Shown here: positions 34,440 to 43,301 of the stretch, one piece after another
How positions within the stretch are numbered: the first letter of the stretch is position 1
How the letters are laid out: every line of letters starts with the position of its first letter
Source of the DNA: JAPWJZ01 sp041287865
Lineage (GTDB): Bacteria > Pseudomonadota > Alphaproteobacteria > Micavibrionales > UBA2020
Direction of reading: 5' to 3'
DNA length: 64,000 nt
Assembly: GCA_041287865.1 (NCBI GenBank)
Contig: JBGGMV010000092.1
Span: forward strand, 1-64,000
Notes under the pieces: generated by a model
Database searches by the model: none
Seen by the model: the letters and a program-made list of their open reading frames with translations, nothing else
What the model was told of the DNA's origin: nothing
Translations under genes and position numbers: made by a program

Positions 34440-34859
34440 TCAGCCCGGCGGCGCGGCGGCGACGGTGGGCAGCAGCAGCGAGCCGATAGCGCCCATCACG
34501 CCCGACGTCAGGCACCACATGAAATAGACGAAGATCACGGCGACGCCGATCTGGCCGAGGAATGATTTCGGCAGCATCTTCACCAGTTCGTGCGAGAAGC
34601 GCGCCCATTTGACAAGCGTCGGGTCTTTTTTCTTCAGCGCCTCGTCATGCGCGGCTTCGCCCAGAAAGGAAACGAAGTTGCCGATGGCGCCCGTACCGCT
34701 CATGAAATCCATGATGCCGAAGGGGCCTTTCGACACCCATAAATCGGGGTGATAGTTCTTGACGCGGCTCCACACTTTACAGAATGGGAAAAGTGGCAGC
34801 CCCAGCAATAAAGTTATCACCAAAAAGACAACGAAAAGGTAAAGTATGTAGGCTATCAT
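34440..34859 (-). CDS. Small membrane protein, unknown
   Basis: A 139-residue protein with two hydrophobic helices, at residues 2-24 (AYILYLFVVFLVITLLLGLP) and about 105-130 (IGVAVIFVYFMWCLTSGVMG), and a charged stretch between. No family recognised. It precedes the VanX-like gene by 3 bases and is divergent from the peptide-binding protein gene. Confidence 0.6.
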   Translation of the reverse strand: MIAYILYLFVVFLVITLLLGLPLFPFCKVWSRVKNYHPDLWVSKGPFGIMDFMSGTGAIGNFVSFLGEAAHDEALKKKDPTLVKWARFSHELVKMLPKSFLGQIGVAVIFVYFMWCLTSGVMGAIGSLLLPTVAAAPPG

Positions 34860-34917
34860 GGAGTTCCGGCCCCCTGCTGGTGTTCCCTATCCGACATTCA
34901 ACGCCAACCGCATCAAA

Positions 34918-36594
34918 ATGGCAAAAGCTTTTGTAATCATCCTCGCCGCCTTCCTCCTCCTCTCCCCGTCCGTTCGGGCCGAGGAGTACAAGGATCTGAA
35001 GGTCGGCATGAGCCAGTTTCCCTCGACGCTCCACCCTTTCTTTGACGAGATGGTGGCGAAAAGCCTTGTCATGGGGGGTACGATACGGCCCGTCACGGTT
35101 AATACCCCCGACTGGAAAGCCGCCTGCATGCTCTGCACGGAGCTGCCAACTTATGACAACGGTCGCGCCAAGAAAGAAACGCGCAAGGACGGCAAGAAGG
35201 GAATCGCCGCCACCTATACCCTGAAAGATGACCTCTTCTGGGGCGACGGCACGCCGGTCACGACAAAAGACATCATGTTCGCCTGGGAAGTCGGCAAGCA
35301 CCCGAAGTCTGGCGTCGGCAACGGCGAATTTTTCGCCAAGGACATCGTTGCCATCGATGTGAAGGACGAGCGCAGCTTCACCATCCACTTCGACAAGGAA
35401 AAATGCGATTTCGCGCCGATCAACGATTTCTATCCCCTGCCGTCGCATATCGAGAAGGCGATCTTTGAAAAAGATCCCGAAAAATACAAGGCCGCCACGG
35501 CCTATAACACCGACAGCACCAACGCGGGCCTCTACCTCGGCCCCTATCGCATCGGCAAGGTGGCCGCCGGATCGGCCATCACGCTGGAGCGCAACGAGCA
35601 ATGGAAGGGCACCGTGCCCTGGTTCGACAGCGTCACCTTCCGCGCGATCGAGAATTCTGCCGCGCTGCAGGCCAATTTGCTGGCCGGCGATATCGACTAT
35701 ATCGCGGGCGAGCTGGGCATGATGCTGGACGAGGCGCTGGCCTTCGAAAAACGCCTGATGTCGGCCAAGCCCGGCAAGTTCACCGCCGTCTACAAGCCGA
35801 GCCTGACGTATGAACACATCGACCTCAACCTCGACCAGCCGCCCTTTGACGACATCCGCGTGCGCCGCGCGCTGCTGCTGGGCCTCGACCGCGAGCAGCT
35901 GAACCGCGAGATTTTCGGCGGCAAGCAGCCGGTGGCGATATCGGACATCAACCCGCTGGACACCGTTTACACAACCGAGGTGCCGCTCTACCCCTACGAC
36001 CCGGCGAAAGCCGAGACGCTGCTGGATGAGGCCGGCTGGACGAAGGGCGGCGACGGTTTCCGCCGCAACGCCAAGAACGAGAAACTCAACATCACGCTTT
36101 CCACCACCGCCGGCAACCAGACGCGCGAAGTGATCGCGCAGGCGCTGAAATCGAGCTGGAAGAAGATCGGCGTGGACGCGACGCTGGACATGAAACAGGC
36201 GCGCGTGCTGTTCGGCGACGTGATGCGCAAGCGCGTGTACCAGGGCGGCGTGATGTACGCCTGGATGAGCGCGCCGCGCAACATCCCGAAAACCACGCTT
36301 TATTCCACCATGGTGCCCGACGCGAAAAACAACTACGCGGGCCAGAATTATTCCGGCTACCGCAGCAAGACGATGGACAAGATCATCGACGACCTCGACA
36401 CCGTCTGCGGTGAAAAGGAAAACCTCGCGCTCTGGCACGGCCTGCAGAAGTTATACGCCGAAGACCTGCCCGCGCTGCCGCTCTATTACCGCGCCGACAG
36501 CTTCTTCATGCCTGTCTGGCTGAAGGGCGTCGAGCCGACCGGCCACCTGAACCCCACGACGCTCTGGATCGAAAACTGGCGGGTGGAGCCGTAA
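34918..36594 (+). CDS. Peptide ABC transporter substrate-binding protein
   Basis: A 558-residue family 5 solute-binding protein (OppA/DppA group). The signal peptide is FVIILAAFLLLSPSVRAEE, so it is periplasmic. Family features are DLKVGMSQFPSTLHPFFDEM at the start, YTLKDDLFWGDGTPVTTKDI, YKPSLTYEHIDLNLDQPPFDDIRVRRAL-type lobe crossing, and a C-terminal LPLYYRADSFF. It binds peptides or similar solutes for import by the downstream permeases. The ATG at 34918 gives the proper signal peptide; the frame opens at 34858. First gene of a four-gene unit. Confidence 0.88.
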   Translation: MAKAFVIILAAFLLLSPSVRAEEYKDLKVGMSQFPSTLHPFFDEMVAKSLVMGGTIRPVTVNTPDWKAACMLCTELPTYDNGRAKKETRKDGKKGIAATYTLKDDLFWGDGTPVTTKDIMFAWEVGKHPKSGVGNGEFFAKDIVAIDVKDERSFTIHFDKEKCDFAPINDFYPLPSHIEKAIFEKDPEKYKAATAYNTDSTNAGLYLGPYRIGKVAAGSAITLERNEQWKGTVPWFDSVTFRAIENSAALQANLLAGDIDYIAGELGMMLDEALAFEKRLMSAKPGKFTAVYKPSLTYEHIDLNLDQPPFDDIRVRRALLLGLDREQLNREIFGGKQPVAISDINPLDTVYTTEVPLYPYDPAKAETLLDEAGWTKGGDGFRRNAKNEKLNITLSTTAGNQTREVIAQALKSSWKKIGVDATLDMKQARVLFGDVMRKRVYQGGVMYAWMSAPRNIPKTTLYSTMVPDAKNNYAGQNYSGYRSKTMDKIIDDLDTVCGEKENLALWHGLQKLYAEDLPALPLYYRADSFFMPVWLKGVEPTGHLNPTTLWIENWRVEP

Positions 36595-36595
36595 G

Positions 36596-37471
36596 ATGGG
36601 CAAGAAGTACCGCGAGCGGGTAGAGAGGGAACGCAACGCCGACTGGAACACCAAGATGCGCCGCGGCATCGTGTTCAAGATATTCGTCTTCAGCTTCAAG
36701 GCGCTCTATGTGCTGGCCTTCCTCTGCTATCTGGCGCTGGGCTCCGCCATGACCTACAGCTGGGCCACCACAAAATGGAACAGACATTACCCGCCCGAAC
36801 ATGCGGGCCGGCTCTGCCAGAAATACGCGACAGGGAAAGACCCCGCCCCCGACAAGATCGTCGACTGGATCATGGCGCGCAACGCGACAGAAGCCGACGT
36901 CATCATTGCCGCGCTGGAGCCCTGCACGCCCTATTTGTCCTCCACCACTTTCCTTGCCTATTCGAACTGGAAATACCAGCTTGGCAAGCTTGAGGAAGCG
37001 CTCAACTGGCGTCAGTACGCGCGTTTCCGCGCGCGGTTCGACGCGCTGCGCTGCGGCTCGAACGACGCGGGGGACAACCTCAACAGCATCATTGACATCT
37101 CCGCGCGCGACGAGCTGCAGCAGCTGATGGAGCGCAACCCCTCGCTGCTGCCGAAAAGCATCACCTGGACGCTGGAATATGACGCAAAATTCCCGCCGCC
37201 GCAGAATAACCCTTACGACCTCTGCAAGCAGCTGACGTCGCTGGAGACCGGCAAGTTCAGGATGGTGCCGCGCAGCGACTGGGGCGGCATCCACAATACG
37301 CTGCGCCAGCTATCCGCTTACTTCGTCGGGCTGATGGAAGACGACATCAAACGCGGCGGGCGCGGCATCATCGAGATGCCCAAGCTCAAAATCAACGAAG
37401 GCGACATCAACAGTGCAATGTCCGCGCCCGAAAAAGATGAAGAAGAGAAAAAGCCTGAAAAAGAAGAATGA
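36596..37471 (+). CDS. Single-helix membrane protein in the peptide ABC operon
   Basis: A 291-residue protein with a basic N-terminus, one membrane helix (about 28-58, IFVFSFKALYVLAFLCYLALG) and a large domain that probably faces the periplasm and holds several Cys residues (RLCQKY, EPCTPY, LRCGSN, DLCKQL). The C-terminus is very acidic/basic (PEKDEEEKKPEKEE). I do not recognise a family. It lies between the binding protein (1-base gap) and the permeases (10-base gap), so it probably serves the same transport process. Confidence 0.65.
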   Translation: MGKKYRERVERERNADWNTKMRRGIVFKIFVFSFKALYVLAFLCYLALGSAMTYSWATTKWNRHYPPEHAGRLCQKYATGKDPAPDKIVDWIMARNATEADVIIAALEPCTPYLSSTTFLAYSNWKYQLGKLEEALNWRQYARFRARFDALRCGSNDAGDNLNSIIDISARDELQQLMERNPSLLPKSITWTLEYDAKFPPPQNNPYDLCKQLTSLETGKFRMVPRSDWGGIHNTLRQLSAYFVGLMEDDIKRGGRGIIEMPKLKINEGDINSAMSAPEKDEEEKKPEKEE

Positions 37472-37481
37472 GCGTTAAGCC

Positions 37482-38420
37482 ATGGGTGCCGCGCATGCCA
37501 TGAACCGCCTGTTGCAGGCGCTGGCGACGCTGCTGGCGGTATCTTTCCTTGTCTATATCCTGATCGGCCTGATGCCGGGCGACCCCGTCGACCTGATGGC
37601 CATGGGCAACCCGCGTATGACGCCGGAGGATGCGGCAAGGTTGCGCGAGCTTTATGGCCTTGATCAGCCGCTGGTTGCACGTTACGGCCGGTGGCTGGCG
37701 GCGGCGCTGGGCGGCGATCTGGGGTATAGCCGCGTTTACAACCTGCCGGTGCTGGAAGTAATCGGGCCAAGGTTTCTCAATACCGGTATTCTGCTGGGCG
37801 TATCGCTGCTGCTGACCGCCATGGCAGCACTGCCGCTGGGCGTGCTGGCGGCGCGGAAAAAGGGCAGCTGGGTTGATCGCGCCATCAACGTTTTCTGCCT
37901 TGCCGGGATTTCACTACCACATTTCTGGCTTGGCCTGCTGCTGATCTGCCTGTTTGCGGTAAAGCTGCAATGGCTGCCCGCCAGCGCGGAGCTGGAGCCG
38001 GCATCGATGGTGCTGCCGGTCATGACGCTGGCACTGTCAGGCCTTGCCGTTTACGTCCGCCACCTGCGGGCGGCGATGGGCGACGCGCTGAAGGCCGACC
38101 ATATCCGCACCGCGCGGGCCAAGGGCTGCTCCGATGCCCGCGTGACATGGAACCACGCGTTTAAGAACGCGCTGCCGCCTGTCATCACTATTTTCATGCT
38201 CGACCTTGGCACGCTGTTTTCGGGCGCGCTGACCGTCGAAACCGTTTTCGCCTTTCCCGGCATGGGCAAGCTGATGTTCGACGCGGTGATGGGCAACGAT
38301 TACAACCTAGCGCTGGCGGGATTCCTGATTCTATCTGCCTTTGTTTTAACGGCGAATTTTCTGGCGGATATGCTCTATGCGTTGCTCGATCCCCGCGTGT
38401 CATATGCGGTGAAGAAATGA
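37482..38420 (+). CDS. Peptide ABC transporter permease, DppB/OppB type
   Basis: A 312-residue permease with six membrane helices. The N-terminus has LPGDPVD-type motif (GLMPGDPVDLMAMG), and the cytoplasmic EAA loop reads RTARAKGCSDARVTWNHAFKNALPP. An alternative start is the ATG at 37500 (MNRLLQALATLL), which matches the usual beginning of this family. Its stop overlaps the start of the second permease (ATGA). Confidence 0.88.
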   Translation: MGAAHAMNRLLQALATLLAVSFLVYILIGLMPGDPVDLMAMGNPRMTPEDAARLRELYGLDQPLVARYGRWLAAALGGDLGYSRVYNLPVLEVIGPRFLNTGILLGVSLLLTAMAALPLGVLAARKKGSWVDRAINVFCLAGISLPHFWLGLLLICLFAVKLQWLPASAELEPASMVLPVMTLALSGLAVYVRHLRAAMGDALKADHIRTARAKGCSDARVTWNHAFKNALPPVITIFMLDLGTLFSGALTVETVFAFPGMGKLMFDAVMGNDYNLALAGFLILSAFVLTANFLADMLYALLDPRVSYAVKK

Positions 38421-39262
38421 AGCGCCCGCCTTTCAAACAATACATCCCTGCAATCTTTCTCGCTTTATTGGCCGCCGCCTGTTTTTCGGCGGGGCTGTTT
38501 TCGGGACAGGCCGAGGAAACCGACCTTGGCAGCCGCTTCCTTGAACCGTCATCTACGCACCTGCTGGGCACGGACGAGCTGGGGCGCGATGTATTCGTCA
38601 GGCTGCTCTATGGCGGGCAGGTATCGCTGGCGGTAGCCGCCATTGCGGGGCTTCTGGCGGCTGTCGTGGGTACAACCGTCGGCATGGTGGCTGGCTACGC
38701 GGGCGGCAAATGGGACGCGCTGTTGATGCGCATCACGGATGTCATGATCTCGCTGCCGGCGCTGCCGCTGCTGATCATCCTGTCCGCCGTCGACCTTTCA
38801 AAGCTGGGCATTCCGGCGGGCGAATACACGAACCTGTGGAAGATCATCGCCATCATCTCGCTGCTCAGCTGGACGACTGTGGCGCGGCTTGCGCGCGCGC
38901 GGATGCTGGTGCTAAAGGAAACAGATTTCGTGCGCGCCGCAAAGGCGCTCGGCGTTTCGCACGCGCGTATCCTGCTGCGGCATATCTTCCCCAATCTTCT
39001 GGGAACGATTGTCGTGGCCACGACCCTTGCGACCGGCAATATCATCCTGACGGAATCGGTCCTGAGCTTCCTTGGCCTTGGCATCCAGCCGCCGCTGCCC
39101 AGCTGGGGCAATATGCTTTCCCATGCCGCCCGCACGATATGGGAGCATGCGGAGATGACTTTTTACCCCGGCATCATGATTTTTGCGACGGTGCTGGCCT
39201 TCAACTACCTTGGTGATGCGCTGCAGTCACGGTTTGACCCGAAAGCGAAGACGGGGCCTTGA
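38417..39262 (+). CDS. Peptide ABC transporter permease, DppC/OppC type
   Basis: A 281-residue permease with about six helices. The GTDELGRDVFVRLLYGGQVSL motif after the first periplasmic stretch and the EAA loop RAAKALGVSHARILLRHIFPN are characteristic. Coupled to the first permease by ATGA. No DppD/DppF ATPase gene follows: the next gene is an alcohol dehydrogenase. The energising subunits must be encoded elsewhere or shared with another importer. Confidence 0.88.
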   Translation: MKRPPFKQYIPAIFLALLAAACFSAGLFSGQAEETDLGSRFLEPSSTHLLGTDELGRDVFVRLLYGGQVSLAVAAIAGLLAAVVGTTVGMVAGYAGGKWDALLMRITDVMISLPALPLLIILSAVDLSKLGIPAGEYTNLWKIIAIISLLSWTTVARLARARMLVLKETDFVRAAKALGVSHARILLRHIFPNLLGTIVVATTLATGNIILTESVLSFLGLGIQPPLPSWGNMLSHAARTIWEHAEMTFYPGIMIFATVLAFNYLGDALQSRFDPKAKTGP

Positions 39263-39317
39263 CGCAGCGGGCCTCGCGGCCTATTTCCACCCCAGTCTTT
39301 ACAAACAGGAGCCAGTT

Positions 39318-40370
39318 ATGATCAAAACCCGCGCCTATGCCGCCCAGAACGCCACGACGCCCCTCGGCCCCTATTCTTTCGAGCGCCGCGAACCGCGCCC
39401 CGACGATGTGCAGATTGCCATCGAGTATTGTGGCGTCTGCCATTCCGACCTGCATCAGGCGCGCAACGACTGGAAAAATTCCGTTTACCCGATGGTGCCC
39501 GGCCATGAAATTGTGGGCCGCGCGGTGAAGGTGGGATCGGACGTGAAAGATATCAAGGCGGGTGATCTGGTCGCCGTCGGCTGTTTGGTTGATTCATGCG
39601 GCACCTGTTCCGAATGCAAGGACAGCCTGGAGCAATTCTGTCAGGGCGGCATGATCCCGACTTACAACAGCTACGAAAAAGACGGCAAGACGCTGTCGCA
39701 GGGCGGATATTCCGACTTTATCGTCACCAAACGCGCCTTTGTGCTGAAGGTGCCTGCGAACCTCGACCCCGCCGCCGCCTCGCCGCTGCTCTGCGCCGGT
39801 ATCACCACCTATTCGCCGCTGAAACATTGGGGCGCAGGTCCCGGCAAGAAGGTCGGCATCGTCGGCCTTGGCGGCCTTGGCCATATGGGGGTGAAGTTCT
39901 CCCGCGCCTTTGGTGCGCATACCGTGGTTTTCACCACCTCGCCTTCCAAAAAGGATGACGCGATCCGTCTGGGCGCGCATGAAGTCATCATGTCGAAAGA
40001 CCCCGAGGACATGGCGAAACATGCGGGTTCGTTCGACTTCATCCTCGACACCGTTTCGGCCACGCATGACCTGAACGCCTATCTGCAATTGCTAAAGCGT
40101 GATGGCACGCATTGCCTTGTCGGCGTGCCCGAAACCGACCACCCGCCCGTGGCGCCCTTCAACGTCATCTTCGGCCGCAAACGCCTAGCGGGATCGCTGA
40201 TCGGCGGGCTGAAGGAAACGCAGGAAATGCTAGATTTCTGCGGCAAGCACAACATTGTGTCGGATATCGAAATGATCAAGATTCAGGATATCGAGGCTGC
40301 CTATAAACGCATGCTGAAAAGCGACGTGAAGTACCGCTTTGTGATCGATATGAAGTCGCTGGCGGCTTAA
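39318..40370 (+). CDS. Zinc-dependent alcohol dehydrogenase (NADP-dependent, YahK/cinnamyl type)
   Basis: A 350-residue medium-chain dehydrogenase. Catalytic zinc ligands are in CGVCHSDLHQARNDW and VPGHEIVGRAV; the structural zinc site is SCGTCSECKDSLEQFC; the dinucleotide fold begins VGIVGLGGLGHMGVKF. It reduces aldehydes, usually with NADPH. The start has AGGAG 6 bases upstream; the longer frame lies in the permease gene. It ends in a strong terminator at 40383-40414. Confidence 0.9.
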   Translation: MIKTRAYAAQNATTPLGPYSFERREPRPDDVQIAIEYCGVCHSDLHQARNDWKNSVYPMVPGHEIVGRAVKVGSDVKDIKAGDLVAVGCLVDSCGTCSECKDSLEQFCQGGMIPTYNSYEKDGKTLSQGGYSDFIVTKRAFVLKVPANLDPAAASPLLCAGITTYSPLKHWGAGPGKKVGIVGLGGLGHMGVKFSRAFGAHTVVFTTSPSKKDDAIRLGAHEVIMSKDPEDMAKHAGSFDFILDTVSATHDLNAYLQLLKRDGTHCLVGVPETDHPPVAPFNVIFGRKRLAGSLIGGLKETQEMLDFCGKHNIVSDIEMIKIQDIEAAYKRMLKSDVKYRFVIDMKSLAA

Positions 40371-40382
40371 AATCAGACAAAT

Positions 40383-40414
40383 AAAAACGCCCCGGTTCAA
40401 CCCGGGGCGTTTTT
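40383..40414. terminator. Bidirectional intrinsic terminator
   Basis: A perfect 13-bp stem (40383-40395 with 40402-40414, loop TTCAAC), core ACGCCCCGG, flanked by A and T runs. It serves the alcohol dehydrogenase on the plus strand and the Cys-rich small gene/ald unit on the minus strand. Confidence 0.9.
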
Positions 40415-40427
40415 TATTGAATTAAAA

Positions 40428-40619
40428 TCAGCCGCGGCAGGCGCAGCCCGAGCAGGGGGCGCTGTAGCACTCGGTTTCTTCTTCGCCGTCGTCTTCTGCC
40501 ATCGCGTAGGCGTCGATTGTCAAAACGTCGCGGGCTTTTTCTTCGGCCTGCGCGGCGATGATGGCTTTTTCTTCGAGCGATTTTCCGCCCTGCAGGAAGT
40601 TTTTCAGGAATGACATCAT
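40428..40619 (-). CDS. Small protein with Cys-rich C-terminus
   Basis: A 63-residue protein. The start ATG overlaps the stop of ald (ATGA, with a second ATG three bases on), and GAGGAG lies about 11 bases upstream. Residues 1-45 are helical and acidic; the end is CYSAPCSGCACRG, four Cys in twelve residues. This may bind a metal or Fe-S cluster or be a modified peptide. I do not recognise a family. It is transcribed with alanine dehydrogenase and ends at the bidirectional terminator. Confidence 0.6.
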   Translation of the reverse strand: MMSFLKNFLQGGKSLEEKAIIAAQAEEKARDVLTIDAYAMAEDDGEEETECYSAPCSGCACRG

Positions 40620-41734
40620 GCTGCCAGTTGCTCCTCTGCCTTCGCGTAGTCGAGTTTCAGGTCGCGGGCGACTTCGGCCTGCGTGATTTTGCCTTTGCAG
40701 ACGGTCAGGCCGTTGCGCAGGTGTTTGTTGTCGGACAGCGCCTTGACCCAGCCCTTGTTGGCGATTTCGATGCCATAGGGCAGGACGGCGTTGTTGAGCG
40801 CATAGGCCGAGGTACGGGGAACCGCGCCCGGCATGTTGGCGACGCAATAATGCACGATGTTGTCGACTTCGTAGGTCGGATTGTCGTGCGTGGTGGCTTT
40901 CGACGTTTCAGCGCAGCCGCCCTGGTCGATGGCGATATCGACGATCACCGATTTGGGGCGCATTTGTTTCAGGTGTGCCTTGGTGATCAGTTTCGGGGCC
41001 AGAGCGCCCGGGATCAGCACTGCGCCGATCACCAGATCTGCCTGCGATACGTAGGTATCCACCGCGTCCTGCGTCGAATAGACGATGTTCGCGCGGCTAC
41101 CGAAGAGATCTTCGAGGTAACGGATACGCTCCAGCGATTTTTCGATGATGGTGACGCGTGCCTCTAGGCCCACGGCCATTTTGGCCGAGTGAGTACCGGC
41201 GACGCCGCCGCCGATGATGACGACTTCGGCTGCCTTCACGCCCGGCACGCCGCCGAGCAGAATGCCCGAGCCGCCGTTGGCGACATGCAGGAAGTAAGCG
41301 CCCACATGCACGCCCATGCGGCCGGCGACTTCGGACATCGGGGCCAGCAGGGGCAGGCCGCCTTTGTCGGAGGTGACGGTTTCATAGGCGATGGCAACCG
41401 AGCCTGAGTCGATCAGGCCCTTGGCCTGCGTCGCATCAGCGGCAAGGTGCAGGTAGGTGAAGAGGATCTGGCCCTTGCGCAGCATTTTGCATTCCTGCGG
41501 CTGGGGTTCCTTCACCTTCACGATCATGTCGGCTTTATCAAACACGTCTTTCGCGGTGGGCAGGATTTTCGCGCCCGCCTTCACGTAATCGTCGTCCGAG
41601 GCCTGGATGCCGGCGCCGGCGTTGGTTTCAACCACCACCTGGTGGCCGTTGCGCACGTATTCGCGGACCGACGTGGGCGTGAGGCCAACGCGGAATTCTT
41701 TGGTTTTGATTTCTTTGGGGCAGCCGATGAGCAT
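40616..41734 (-). CDS. ald: Alanine dehydrogenase
   Basis: A 372-residue enzyme that interconverts L-alanine and pyruvate with NAD. The N-terminus MLIGCPKEIKTKEFRVGLTP is nearly diagnostic, followed by the catalytic region KVKEPQPQECKMLRKGQILFTYLHLA and the dinucleotide motif VVIIGGGVAGTHSAKMAVG. The length is standard. It lies upstream of the Cys-rich small gene, and divergent from rocD. With the VanX-like peptidase and peptide importer nearby it suggests amino-acid catabolism from peptides. Confidence 0.93.
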   Translation of the reverse strand: MLIGCPKEIKTKEFRVGLTPTSVREYVRNGHQVVVETNAGAGIQASDDDYVKAGAKILPTAKDVFDKADMIVKVKEPQPQECKMLRKGQILFTYLHLAADATQAKGLIDSGSVAIAYETVTSDKGGLPLLAPMSEVAGRMGVHVGAYFLHVANGGSGILLGGVPGVKAAEVVIIGGGVAGTHSAKMAVGLEARVTIIEKSLERIRYLEDLFGSRANIVYSTQDAVDTYVSQADLVIGAVLIPGALAPKLITKAHLKQMRPKSVIVDIAIDQGGCAETSKATTHDNPTYEVDNIVHYCVANMPGAVPRTSAYALNNAVLPYGIEIANKGWVKALSDNKHLRNGLTVCKGKITQAEVARDLKLDYAKAEEQLAA

Positions 41735-41811
41735 GGTTTTCTCCTGAGACTCGACTTATAAAATTTGCCGTCATACTATCCCTCCGCCATAGGCAATTCA
41801 AGGGATATGTT

Positions 41812-43065
41812 ATGTCAAATAAAATCACCGGTAATTTCACCTCCTCCAAGGCAACCGCCCAGCTGATCGAGAATGAAAAGGGCTATGTGGCCGCGAACTA
41901 CCACCCGCTGCCCGTGGTACTGAACAAGGGCGAGGGCGTGTACCTCTGGGACCATGAGGGCAAGAAATACCTCGACATGATGAGCGCCTATTCCGCCGTG
42001 TCCCACGGCCATTCGCACCCCCGCATCGTCAAGGCACTGACCGATCAGGTGCACAAGCTGGCGATGTGCTCCCGCGCCTACCATACCGACACGCTGGGCC
42101 CCTTCCTTGAAAAACTGACGCAGCTGACGGGCCTTGATATCGCGCTGCCCATGAACACGGGCGCGGAAGCGGTCGAAACCGCCGTGAAGGCCGCGCGCCT
42201 CTGGGGCTATAGCGTCAAGAAGATCCCTGAAAATCAGGCCGAGATTATCGTCGCCGAAGGCAACTTCCACGGCCGCACGACGACCATCATTTCCTTCTCG
42301 ACCGAACCCGACTACCGCAAGCATTTCGGCCCCTTCACCCCGGGCTTCAAGGCTGTGCCCTTTGACGATATCAAGGCCGTGGAAGCGGCGATCACGCCGA
42401 ATACCGCCGCCATTATCTTCGAGCCCATCCAGGGCGAGGCCGGCATTAAAGTGCCGAAAGAAGGCTTTATGCGCGCACTGCGCAAGCTCTGCACGGAAAA
42501 GAGCGTGCTGCTGATTTTGGACGAGGTTCAATCGGGCCTTGGCCGCACCGGCAAGATGTTCTGCTACCAGCATGAAAACGTGCTGCCCGATGCGGTTATT
42601 CTGGGCAAGGCGCTGGGCGGCGGTTTGCTGCCGGTATCGGCGCTGGTGGGCAAAAAGGAAGTCATGGGCCTGTTCAAGCCCGGCAGCCATGGTTCTACGT
42701 TTGGCGGCAACCCGCTGGCGGCGGCTGTGGGCCTTGAAGCACTGAAAGTGCTGGAGGAAGAAGGCATGGTCGCCAATTCGGCCAAGCTGGGCGCCTATAT
42801 GCTGGAACAGATGCGCGGCATCAACAGCCCGCTGATCACCGGCGTGCGCGGCCGCGGCCTCTGGATCGGGCTCGATTTCGATTACGATAAAGTATCGGCC
42901 CGCGTGGTTTGCGAGCGCCTGATGATGAAGGGCATTTTGTCGAAAGACACGCACAATACCGTCGTGCGCTTCGCCCCGCCGCTGACCATCACCAAGGAAG
43001 ATATCGACTGGGCGCTCGAGCAACTGAAAACCGTGCTGCGCGAAATTGAAAGCGAGCTGAAGTAA
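41812..43065 (+). CDS. rocD: Ornithine aminotransferase
   Basis: A 417-residue class III PLP aminotransferase. Features are YLDMMSAYSAVSHGHSHPRI, LPMNTGAEAVETAVKAARLWGY, the PLP Asp in LILDEVQSGLGRTGKMF and the Schiff-base Lys in ILGKALGGGLLPVSA. The N-terminal wording and length fit ornithine--oxo-acid transaminase better than acetylornithine aminotransferase. It turns ornithine into glutamate semialdehyde. The stop overlaps the next start (TAATG). Confidence 0.9.
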   Translation: MSNKITGNFTSSKATAQLIENEKGYVAANYHPLPVVLNKGEGVYLWDHEGKKYLDMMSAYSAVSHGHSHPRIVKALTDQVHKLAMCSRAYHTDTLGPFLEKLTQLTGLDIALPMNTGAEAVETAVKAARLWGYSVKKIPENQAEIIVAEGNFHGRTTTIISFSTEPDYRKHFGPFTPGFKAVPFDDIKAVEAAITPNTAAIIFEPIQGEAGIKVPKEGFMRALRKLCTEKSVLLILDEVQSGLGRTGKMFCYQHENVLPDAVILGKALGGGLLPVSALVGKKEVMGLFKPGSHGSTFGGNPLAAAVGLEALKVLEEEGMVANSAKLGAYMLEQMRGINSPLITGVRGRGLWIGLDFDYDKVSARVVCERLMMKGILSKDTHNTVVRFAPPLTITKEDIDWALEQLKTVLREIESELK

Positions 43066-43301
43066 TGTCCGAAGAAAAAGAAGACGAGATCATCGTCAAG
43101 GACTGCAACGGCACGCGCCTGCAGGACGGCGATTCAGTCACCCTGATTAAAGACCTTGATGTGAAGGGCGCGAACGTGACGCTGAAACGCGGCACGATGG
43201 TCAAGAAAATCCGCCTGACCTATAACGAGGAAGAGATCGAGGCGAACGTCGACAAGGTCAAAGGCCTTGTGCTGAAAACCTGCTTTGTGAAGAAAGTCTA
43301 G
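43065..43301 (+). CDS. PhnA-domain protein (YjdM-like, short)
   Basis: A 78-residue protein that corresponds to the C-terminal domain of YjdM/PhnA: VKDCNGTRLQDGDSVTLIKDLDVKG, then KRGTMVKKIRLTYNEEEIE. The N-terminal zinc ribbon of the full-length family is absent. Despite the old phosphonate name its function is unknown. Coupled to rocD by TAATG. It meets the convergent gene at 43298 with a 4-base overlap. Confidence 0.85.
   Translation: MSEEKEDEIIVKDCNGTRLQDGDSVTLIKDLDVKGANVTLKRGTMVKKIRLTYNEEEIEANVDKVKGLVLKTCFVKKV

Noticed and set aside
34777..36438. A 553-codon minus-strand open frame opposite the peptide-binding protein gene
   Set aside because: It is antisense to a recognisable solute-binding protein and shows no family motif.
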